DNA of 14,757 bases from positions 1 through 14,757 of the forward strand of contig JAEXUB010000049.1 of the NCBI GenBank assembly GCA_023453125.1. Reading direction: 5' to 3'. This stretch comes from Bacteroidota bacterium (GTDB taxonomy: Bacteria > Bacteroidota > Ignavibacteria > Ignavibacteriales > Melioribacteraceae). A program made the translations under genes and the position numbers. Below the pieces are notes generated by a model that saw only the letters and a list, made by a program, of their open reading frames with translations, did not search any database and was not told the DNA's origin. Of the stretch, positions 8,601 to 14,757 are shown one piece after another (the stretch's first letter is position 1; each line of letters opens with the position of its first letter).

Positions 8601-9129
8601 AAAAGGATTCGGTAATGAAAAAAACATCAGAATACGTCTTCAGCTTGCCGATGAAATTGGCAATCAGACCGAATTTACAGCCGCTAATGATAACTATTTC
8701 TCAAAATCCGCCGGGAACCGGAACAGGGAAATAATAAAAAGTGAGTTAAGCACCGACTTTACATACCGTCCGGTTAATAATATTGACGCCGGATTTAAAA
8801 TAACAACAGCAAGAATAGAAGACAGATTTCCGGCAATACCGACTGAGATAGATATTAATTCACAGATATTCAGAATTAATTTTTCTTTCATTGGAATAGG
8901 CAGGCTGCGTATTGAACTTGAAAGAAGCGAATATGTGTCGGGTACATCCAATTTTATCCCATATGAAGTTACTAACGGCAATAAACTGGGAAAGAATTAC
9001 TACTGGCGTTTTTATTTTGATTACCGGCTGGCCCAGAACTTCTCGGCGTCTGTAAATTACGACGGAAGAGTTTTAGGCGATAGCGGCGTTATTCACAGCC
9101 TCAGGGCTGAGGCAAGAGCATTTTTTTAA
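5665..9129 (+). CDS. Large outer-membrane beta-barrel protein, function unknown
   Basis: This 1154-residue protein has an N-terminal signal peptide (hydrophobic core about 7-20, predicted cleavage after AAAFA at 23, mature start QTDP). The TTG at 5665 is the only usable start: the frame has a stop at 5650-5652 and the signal peptide follows at once. After a periplasmic or linker region (about 24-145), a conserved block runs from about 149 (GSLIRGFQVSS, ALSDENIPIQPEGN at 185-199, GNQGPYRLAG at 276-285, GSEKVFVDGVEMRRGENNDYIVDY from 297). Alternating hydrophobic/polar strands then continue to the end, and the last residue is Phe, as in BAM-assembled barrels. A DVNGNGVADESD loop sits at 841-852. 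I recognise the block from uncharacterised Bacteroidota/Ignavibacteria proteins but know no assigned role. It follows the exporter genes and precedes a Nudix gene; a functional link to the exporter is only a possibility. Confidence 0.85.
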   Translation: MSNNKPVIYIIFFLSLFTAAAFAQTDPTYISVKDTFRISLLNQYYISSPLPVQGTETILLNKKTLSNDLYQIHKQEGYISLNPGAGAKLNDTLIVSYFSYISSLKKEYSNRILTIIPETGSGAVAVPLVKEKPQSLSESLFGKGIQKSGSLIRGFQVSSNRDFTLNSGLRLQLSGRLSEDIEIVAALSDENIPIQPEGNTERLNEIDKVFIQIKHKNLTGTFGDYEMRLASGEFGKLSRKLQGLKGEFTFGDFNGIVSIASTRGKFNSFFFMGRDGNQGPYRLAGSNNENDITVIAGSEKVFVDGVEMRRGENNDYIVDYSSAQITFTSKRLITSASRINVDFEYTDRRFQRNFMGVNLNTKLFDGKMRLSFNYLRESDIKDNLIEYSLSDEEKRVLEQAGGDRNKGVISGISEAAPDSLGNPTGFYVKRDTVINASPFAYYAYAPNTPDARFNVVFSYVGEGNGDYSRLTLSNYKFAGIGKGSYLPIKYLPMPELKQNASFVIESEMIRNTRISLELAGSFYNANRFSSLDGTNKDGFAANLNFELKPVPVELFGHSLGKAAFSFKERYLGNNYIPFERINPVEFNREYNFNSDGNAYEELREINLNYFPSDNLALSGKYGMLAKGKELRTDRFFSSIKYSEKEISRGDFTIDYAKTENLSLKTDWNRQNGTAFYSLGIFRPGIDYLFDEKKETISGDSLISTSYRYLEAAPFMELIKIKGLDLRTQISFRQEFVPEAGSFRRQSDALLRSLKIGLRPLNEIALTLNLSLRNKYYTDQFKQKGYTDNETFLLYSQTKFNFFKNGITGDLYYEAATEQSAKQQKVFVKVVKGTGNYKYIGDVNGNGVADESDFELTNYDGEFVVVLLPTDQLFPVVDLKFSSRWNVELAKLADEDSFFGKILKPVSTETFFRIEENSSIKETMDIYLLKLSRFLNDSTTIRGARFFQQDLYLFRNELDFSLRARFTERRNLAQFAGGIEKGFGNEKNIRIRLQLADEIGNQTEFTAANDNYFSKSAGNRNREIIKSELSTDFTYRPVNNIDAGFKITTARIEDRFPAIPTEIDINSQIFRINFSFIGIGRLRIELERSEYVSGTSNFIPYEVTNGNKLGKNYYWRFYFDYRLAQNFSASVNYDGRVLGDSGVIHSLRAEARAFF

Positions 9130-9133
9130 GGAG
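9128..9133 (+). promoter_or_regulatory. Shine-Dalgarno overlapping the barrel gene stop codon
   Basis: AAGGAG begins within the TAA stop (9127-9129) of the barrel gene and sits five bases before the Nudix ATG. The arrangement suggests that ribosomes finishing the barrel gene feed the Nudix gene, so the two are probably one transcript. Confidence 0.8.
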
Positions 9134-9138
9134 ACTAT

Positions 9139-9600
9139 ATGAATATTAAAGGCAGACTGATCGAAGCTCACGTTTTTAAAATTGAAGATGATATAATGAA
9201 ATTTCTCCTCCTTAAAAGAGGGAACAGGGATATTTACCCTTATATGTGGCAGATGGTTACCGGACGAATTGAGGAGGGGGAAAAAGCATGGCAGACTGCT
9301 CTGCGCGAGATTAAAGAAGAAACAGGACTAGAACCGTTAAGGTACTGGGTGCTGCCCAATGTTAATTCGTTTTATTCCCCCGAGTCGGATGCTGTTGTTT
9401 TAATTCCGGTTTTTGCTTCGGAAGTCTCTGCAGAACAGTCTGTAAAGCTTTCTGAAGAGCATATAGACTATAAATGGGTTGAATATGAAGAGTGTCTTGC
9501 AGCGGTGGTTTGGCCAGGGCACAGGAGGTCAGTTGAAATTCTTTATGAGTATTATACCAACAGGAGAAAGGACCTAGACCTGGCCGAGATTAAACTATAA
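9139..9600 (+). CDS. Nudix hydrolase
   Basis: This compact 153-residue hydrolase, a normal length for a single Nudix domain, carries a perfect Nudix box (G-x5-E-x7-R-E-U-x-E-E-x-G-U). It runs from G42 through E48 and R56-E57 to E60-E61, G63 and L64. The glutamates bind the metal that activates water to split a nucleoside diphosphate linked to another moiety. WQMVTG just before the box and the SEEHIDYKWVEYEE stretch (105-118) resemble dihydroneopterin-triphosphate/dATP pyrophosphohydrolase-type members, but substrate cannot be decided from motifs. The start is set by the strong Shine-Dalgarno overlapping the previous stop. The protein is likely cytoplasmic: there is no signal peptide. Confidence 0.92.
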   Translation: MNIKGRLIEAHVFKIEDDIMKFLLLKRGNRDIYPYMWQMVTGRIEEGEKAWQTALREIKEETGLEPLRYWVLPNVNSFYSPESDAVVLIPVFASEVSAEQSVKLSEEHIDYKWVEYEECLAAVVWPGHRRSVEILYEYYTNRRKDLDLAEIKL

Positions 9601-9682
9601 GGGAAATTATTTGGATATAACCCTCATAATAGTTTCTTTTTACTCCGCTTTTTATCAATTTTAAACTCAGAAATTAAATAAT

Positions 9683-9686
9683 GGAG
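9683..9686 (+). promoter_or_regulatory. Shine-Dalgarno favouring a TTG start for the PfkB gene
   Basis: GGAG lies six bases before TTG 9693, inside the ORF that would begin at ATG 9681. The ATG itself has only A/T-rich sequence upstream. A start at 9693 also gives MGLLVIGSIVLD, which matches the usual abrupt beginning of PfkB proteins. Confidence 0.5.
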
Positions 9687-9692
9687 AATATC

Positions 9693-10610
9693 TTGGGCTT
9701 ATTAGTTATTGGTTCTATAGTACTGGACAATATTGAAACTCCTTTCAGCAAAGTGGAAAATGCTTTGGGAGGTTCTTGTACATATGTCACTTTATCTGCA
9801 AGCTATTTTACGGGGCCTATGCACCTGGTGGGAGTTGTAGGGGATGATTTCCCAAAGGAATATATTGAAATGCTCGAAAGCCACAACATTCAGCTTGACG
9901 GCCTGCAGGTTGTTGAAGGAGGAAAGACATTCCGTTACGGATGCAAATACCGCTATGACCTGAATGTGAGAGATACCCTTTTTACAGATCTCAATGTATT
10001 TGAGAATTTCCGTCCCGATATCCCAGAAAGATGGAAAAAAGACAGTTTTGTTATTCTGGGCAATATTGCTCCTACGCTTCAGAGCCATGTGCTTGACCAG
10101 CTTGAATGCCCTAAGTTTGTTGTTTGCGATACAATGAATTTCTGGATTGAGGGAATGAAAGATGAACTCCTGAAGGTTATTAAGAGGGTTGATGTTTTAA
10201 TTATTAACGACTCTGAAGCTCGCCTGCTAGCCAATGAGCCGAATCTTATTAAAGCCGCAAATATGATTATGAAATACGGCCCGAAGTATCTGATTATTAA
10301 GAAGGGAGAGCACGGCGCTCTTTTATTCGGCGAAGACCAGATATTCTCGGCCCCTGCCTATCCTCTTGAAAACATTTTTGATCCTACCGGTGCAGGGGAT
10401 GCTTTTGCAGGAGGCTTTACCGGATATCTTCATAAGACACGCGATTTAAGCTTTGAAAACCTGAAACGCGCTGTTATTTACGGCTCTACAATGGCATCTT
10501 TCTGCGTTGAAAAATTCAGTACCGGAGGTATTGAAAATCTTAATGCACTCCGGATACATGACCGTTTTATCGAATTCAGGGAACTTTCAAGGTTCGAAGA
10601 CCATGCATGA
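9693..10610 (+). CDS. PfkB-family carbohydrate/nucleoside kinase
   Basis: This is a ribokinase-like kinase of 305 residues from TTG 9693 (309 from ATG 9681), a normal family length. The N-terminal strand LLVIGSIVLD is followed by the substrate-binding Gly-Gly at about 26-27 in ALGGSCTYVTL. DTMNFWIEG and LIINDSEARLL lie in the middle, then LIIKKGEHGALLF. The PfkB signature DPTGAGDAFAGGF begins at 230, with the catalytic base Asp236 and the anion hole formed by GAG. Such enzymes transfer the ATP gamma-phosphate to a sugar hydroxyl in the cytoplasm; the sugar is not evident here. The end overlaps the mtnA start by eight bases, so the two are probably translationally coupled. A phosphopentose, nucleoside or deoxypentose substrate feeding an aldose-1-phosphate isomerase is an attractive inference. 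The 9601-9692 leader shows no terminator and no convincing promoter. Confidence 0.9.
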   Translation: MGLLVIGSIVLDNIETPFSKVENALGGSCTYVTLSASYFTGPMHLVGVVGDDFPKEYIEMLESHNIQLDGLQVVEGGKTFRYGCKYRYDLNVRDTLFTDLNVFENFRPDIPERWKKDSFVILGNIAPTLQSHVLDQLECPKFVVCDTMNFWIEGMKDELLKVIKRVDVLIINDSEARLLANEPNLIKAANMIMKYGPKYLIIKKGEHGALLFGEDQIFSAPAYPLENIFDPTGAGDAFAGGFTGYLHKTRDLSFENLKRAVIYGSTMASFCVEKFSTGGIENLNALRIHDRFIEFRELSRFEDHA

Positions 10611-11607
10611 TTTCAGGAATCTGGAATACATAGACGATAAGCTGAAATTCATTAATCAGGTTAAACTGCCTCTTGCAGAAGAGTACATAATAACCGATGA
10701 ATATGAAATAATTGCCGGGGCAATAGAGCGCCTTGAAATTAGGGGAGCGCCCGCAATAGGTGTTGCAGCTGCTTATGCCCTCGCGTTCTCGGTAAAAAAT
10801 CTGATTTCCGGAATTAGGGAAGAATTCGAAAAAGCCTATAAAAGGCTTTACAGAACGCGCCCCACTGCCGTAAATCTTTTCTGGGCCCTGAATGAGATAA
10901 AGAGTGTATTCGAAAAAGGGTACGACGGAATCGGGAATCCTTATATTATACTTTTGGAGAGGGCGCGTGAAATCCACCGGGCCGATACTGAAAAATGCGA
11001 TTTGATAGGGAAACACGGACTGGCAATTTTTCATAAAAAATCGGTTGTACTTACCCATTGCAATACCGGAGCTCTGGCAACTGCCGGAGATGGAACTGCT
11101 TTCAATGTGATAAGTCACGCGTTTAAAAACAATCTGATAGAGTTTGTTTATGCCGATGAGACAAGGCCTCTGAACCAGGGCTCGAGGCTCACGGCATTCG
11201 AGCTTGGCAAAGCGGGAATTCCATTCGCTATTAATACTGATTCGACAGCTGCTTTCCTTATGCAGCAGGGTAAGATAGACCTTGTAATTACAGGAGCAGA
11301 CCGGATTGCAGCAAACGGCGATTCCGCAAACAAAATAGGGACTTATTCACTTGCGGCATTGTGCAGAGTGCATAATATTCCATTCTACATCGCAGCGCCT
11401 ACAACCACTATCGATAATAATTGTCCTAGCGGAAACCAGATAAAAATTGAGCTCAGGGACAAAAAAGAGATTACCCGCTGCGGGGATGTTCAGGTTACAA
11501 GAGATGAATATGATGTATATTCTCCGGCATTCGATGTAACCCCGGCTGAATTTATAAGCGGAATAATTACGGAAAAGGGAATAAATTATCCTCCTTACAA
11601 ATTCTAA
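10603..11607 (+). CDS. mtnA: S-methyl-5-thioribose-1-phosphate isomerase
   Basis: MtnA converts 5-methylthioribose-1-phosphate to methylthioribulose-1-phosphate in methionine salvage. The 334 residues contain RGAPAIGVAAAYALA (47-61), THCNTGALATAGDGTA with the catalytic Cys153, DETRPLNQGSRLTAFEL (185-201), TGADRIAANGDSANKIGTY with the catalytic Asp233, and YSPAFDVTPAEFISGIITEKG near the end. The 80-residue spacing of Cys and Asp matches characterised MtnA. The frame is open upstream to 10507, but the ATG at 10603 gives the proper N-terminus (MHDFRNLEYIDDKLKF); the longer version would add 32 unrelated residues inside the kinase gene. It overlaps that gene by eight bases, and its stop overlaps the next start by one. 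The partners MtnP/MtnN, MtnB and MtnD are not in this window. Relatives act on 5-deoxyribose-1-phosphate, so that substrate is not excluded. Confidence 0.95.
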   Translation: MHDFRNLEYIDDKLKFINQVKLPLAEEYIITDEYEIIAGAIERLEIRGAPAIGVAAAYALAFSVKNLISGIREEFEKAYKRLYRTRPTAVNLFWALNEIKSVFEKGYDGIGNPYIILLERAREIHRADTEKCDLIGKHGLAIFHKKSVVLTHCNTGALATAGDGTAFNVISHAFKNNLIEFVYADETRPLNQGSRLTAFELGKAGIPFAINTDSTAAFLMQQGKIDLVITGADRIAANGDSANKIGTYSLAALCRVHNIPFYIAAPTTTIDNNCPSGNQIKIELRDKKEITRCGDVQVTRDEYDVYSPAFDVTPAEFISGIITEKGINYPPYKF

Positions 11608-12344
11608 TGGCTCATTTAATTAAAACAGATGCCATTGTATTAAGCAAGCTTAATTACGGCGATACAAGCAAAATAGCCCATTTGTACACTGAAGAAGTGG
11701 GAAAACTTCCTGTAATAATCAAAGGGGCCAGGGGTACCAAATCGAAAATCGGGATGATTGTAGACCCCTTGAATTCCATTCAAGTAGTTCTGCACACCAA
11801 GGAGACCAGGGAGATTCAGCTTTTAACTCAGGCAGACCTGCTGCTGTCACCGGCAAATATAAAAGAGGATCTGGAAAGAATAAAATATGCTTCTGCGGCA
11901 GCAGAACTGGTATATTCCCTTATTCCCGAGCATGAACCTAACCCGAGGCTGTTCAACGGACTCAAAAAAATAATCGGACATTTTAACGATACGGGACTCG
12001 ATCCCAAAGTAATGTTTATACGTTTTTTCCTCTTTTTCATAAAAGAAATCGGATTTGAATTCCGCTTTTCCGAGTGCAATGACTGCGGACGGGATTTAAA
12101 GACCGGGGAACTCGTGTATTTCAGCCTTCAGAAGGGGATTCTCTGCTCAGACTGCCGGGAGAATCATATATTATTTATGGATTTTTCTCAGGAACTTTTA
12201 CAAAATCTTATTTGTCTAAGCAGCAAGAACAATGATATTCCGGCGGATATTAAAAGTTTGGATAAGGTAATTGTTTTCCTTGAAAAGTATTTATCCAGTC
12301 ATATCCCGGAATTCAGAGGAATTAAATCATTACATACATATTAG
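11607..12344 (+). CDS. recO: DNA repair protein RecO
   Basis: RecO works with RecR and RecF to load RecA on SSB-coated single-stranded DNA during recombinational gap repair. The 245-residue length is typical. The N-terminal half (about 1-80) fits the RecO OB-fold: LIKTDAIVLSKLNYGDTSKIAHLYTEE, then IIKGARGTKSK and a strand-rich region ending in EIQLLTQADLL. The C-terminal helical domain has a four-cysteine zinc site, C157-x2-C160 and C180-x2-C183, as in many non-enterobacterial RecO proteins. The ATG shares its A with the last base of the mtnA stop (TAATG), so expression is probably coupled; no separate Shine-Dalgarno is obvious. Only 21 bases separate it from the protease gene. Confidence 0.94.
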   Translation: MAHLIKTDAIVLSKLNYGDTSKIAHLYTEEVGKLPVIIKGARGTKSKIGMIVDPLNSIQVVLHTKETREIQLLTQADLLLSPANIKEDLERIKYASAAAELVYSLIPEHEPNPRLFNGLKKIIGHFNDTGLDPKVMFIRFFLFFIKEIGFEFRFSECNDCGRDLKTGELVYFSLQKGILCSDCRENHILFMDFSQELLQNLICLSSKNNDIPADIKSLDKVIVFLEKYLSSHIPEFRGIKSLHTY

Positions 12345-12365
12345 TAATTTAATGGAGGTTTCAAG

Positions 12366-13883
<1,518 letters not shown>

Positions 13884-13900
13884 AGCAACCTATCTTTAAT

Positions 13901-13931
13901 AAAGCGCTCATAATTTATGAGCGCTTTTTTT
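13901..13931 (+). terminator. Rho-independent terminator after the protease gene
   Basis: Arms AAAGCGCTCATAA (13901-13913) and TTATGAGCGCTTT (13915-13927) are perfect reverse complements around one central base. The real loop will be a few bases at the AT-rich tip. A run of seven T follows from 13925 to 13931. It lies 18 bases after the protease stop and closes the run of genes before aroC. Confidence 0.93.
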
Positions 13932-13938
13932 ATATTTG
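13931..13938 (+). promoter_or_regulatory. Possible Bacteroidota-type -7 box for aroC
   Basis: TATATTTG is an exact TAnnTTTG match, beginning at the last T of the terminator and placed 25 bases before the aroC ATG. The preceding strong terminator means aroC needs its own promoter in this short gap or must rely on read-through. No clear -33 element is visible because that position falls in the terminator stem. TATCAT at 13941-13946 is an alternative sigma70-like -10. Confidence 0.35.
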
Positions 13939-13963
13939 CATATCATAACAACAAAAGAAGAAT

Positions 13964-14757
13964 ATGATACGTTTTTTAACCGCAGGGGAATCGCACGGCA
14001 AGGCGCTTAATGTAATTGTCGACGGCTTCCCGTCAAACCTTCCTCTGCAGGAGGAATTTATAAATTCCGAACTGAAAAGAAGAATGACGGGATACGGCAG
14101 GGGACTCAGAATGAAAATTGAAACCGATCATTCCGAAATCCTCTCCGGAATAAGATTTGCCAAGACTACAGGAAGCCCCATTTCAATTCTTATTGCAAAT
14201 AAGGACTGGCAGAACTGGAAAGACCTTCTGGACATTAACGAGAATGAAATTCTTTACGATAAGATTTCAATTCCCCGTCCCGGGCATGCCGACCTTACCG
14301 GTGTAACTAAATATAATCTTGATGACATCCGCAATTCTATAGAACGTTCAAGCGCAAGGGAGACTGCTTCGCGGGTTGCGGCCGGCGCCGTTGCTAAGAG
14401 ATTTCTGGAAGAATTCGGAATTGAAGTAGGGAGCTTTGTAGAGAGCATAGGGGGGATTTTTCCCGCAAAAAGCTTTCTTGATGAATTGTATGAGAATAAG
14501 AAAAAGGTAACTGGAAAATCGATTAACAGAATTTCCGATAATAGCCAGGTGCGTGTTATGGATACCGCGCAGGAAGAAAAAATCATCAGGAAAATTAAAT
14601 CGGCTAAGAAAAAAGGGGATACTCTCGGGGGAACATTTATTGTTGTTGTAACAGGAGTTCCTGCCGGTCTCGGTTCTTTTATGCAGTACGATAGAAGGCT
14701 GGACGCTGCCTTGGCCCATTCTTTTATCTCAATCAATGCCGTTAAAGGAGTTGAAAT
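13964..14757 (+). CDS. aroC: Chorismate synthase, 3' truncated by window end
   Basis: AroC makes chorismate from 5-enolpyruvylshikimate-3-phosphate using reduced FMN, the last shared step to aromatic amino acids, folate and quinones. I translated the frame from ATG 13964 to the window edge: 264 codons without a stop, so the gene runs out of the window. Family members are about 350-400 residues, so roughly the last quarter to third is missing. The motifs seen are GESHGKAL at 8-15 with the conserved His11, MTGYGRGLRM at 41-50, RPGHADLTG at 105-113 with His108, and ERSSARETASRVAAGAVAKRF at about 127-147. AGAAGAA just upstream is a weak Shine-Dalgarno. The gene is separated from the preceding run by a strong terminator and probably has its own promoter. 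No frameshift is seen in the visible part. Confidence 0.95.
   Translation, partial: MIRFLTAGESHGKALNVIVDGFPSNLPLQEEFINSELKRRMTGYGRGLRMKIETDHSEILSGIRFAKTTGSPISILIANKDWQNWKDLLDINENEILYDKISIPRPGHADLTGVTKYNLDDIRNSIERSSARETASRVAAGAVAKRFLEEFGIEVGSFVESIGGIFPAKSFLDELYENKKKVTGKSINRISDNSQVRVMDTAQEEKIIRKIKSAKKKGDTLGGTFIVVVTGVPAGLGSFMQYDRRLDAALAHSFISINAVKGVE

Noticed and set aside
9601..9692. Promoter or terminator in the Nudix-kinase gap
   Set aside because: No stable hairpin, T-run after a stem or convincing promoter pair was found. A promoter is plausible in so AT-rich a gap but cannot be supported.
10507..10602. 32-codon upstream extension of mtnA
   Set aside because: It would overlap the kinase gene further and adds residues unlike any MtnA; ATG 10603 gives the family N-terminus.
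10576..11118. 180-residue open frame on the - strand
   Set aside because: It lies opposite mtnA and the kinase end; the + strand has a complete, motif-rich enzyme there.
14254..14736. 160-residue open frame on the - strand
   Set aside because: It is the antisense shadow of aroC, whose + frame carries all family motifs; the antisense protein has no recognisable domain.

Overview
The window is 14,757 bases of densely packed, AT-leaning bacterial chromosome in which every confident gene lies on the + strand. Several things suggest the Bacteroidota/Chlorobi side of the tree, probably an Ignavibacteria-type organism. The large outer-membrane barrel protein belongs to a family I associate with that group. 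Efflux components similar to MacA, MacB and TolC are encoded beside it. Start sites mix clear Shine-Dalgarno sequences with A/T-rich leaders and TTG codons. This placement is a judgement from protein flavour, not a database match. No tRNA, rRNA, CRISPR array, insertion sequence or phage gene was seen.

Region 1 (1-5611) is a tripartite export cassette. It holds the 3' two-thirds of a TolC-family outer-membrane channel, a MacA-like periplasmic adaptor, an ABC ATPase of the MacB/LolD type, and two paralogous MacB-type permeases. The ATPase and permeases are separate proteins, so the inner-membrane pump is probably a heterodimer of two permeases with two ATPase copies rather than the fused MacB homodimer. 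A GC-rich hairpin sits between the ATPase and the first permease.

Region 2 (5612-9600) encodes a 1154-residue outer-membrane beta-barrel protein of unknown function, followed closely by a Nudix hydrolase whose Shine-Dalgarno overlaps the barrel gene's stop codon. The barrel gene starts at TTG. That TTG is the last triplet of the loop of a 20-bp inverted repeat whose right arm is coding sequence. This is the most unusual sequence feature in the window.

Region 3 (9601-13931) is a tight housekeeping run: a PfkB-family sugar kinase, MtnA (methylthioribose-1-phosphate isomerase) overlapping it by 8 bases, RecO overlapping mtnA by 1 base, and an HtrA/DegP-type envelope protease. It ends at a textbook rho-independent terminator. 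The overlaps point to translational coupling, and kinase plus isomerase suggest linked phosphopentose or methylthioribose salvage chemistry.

Region 4 (13932-14757) begins aroC (chorismate synthase), which is open through the window end and therefore 3' truncated. No stretch over 300 bases lacks a gene; the longest gaps are about 85-92 bases. Most of the window is ordinary. The items worth a second look are the inverted repeat at the barrel start, the barrel family itself, and the kinase-mtnA pair.
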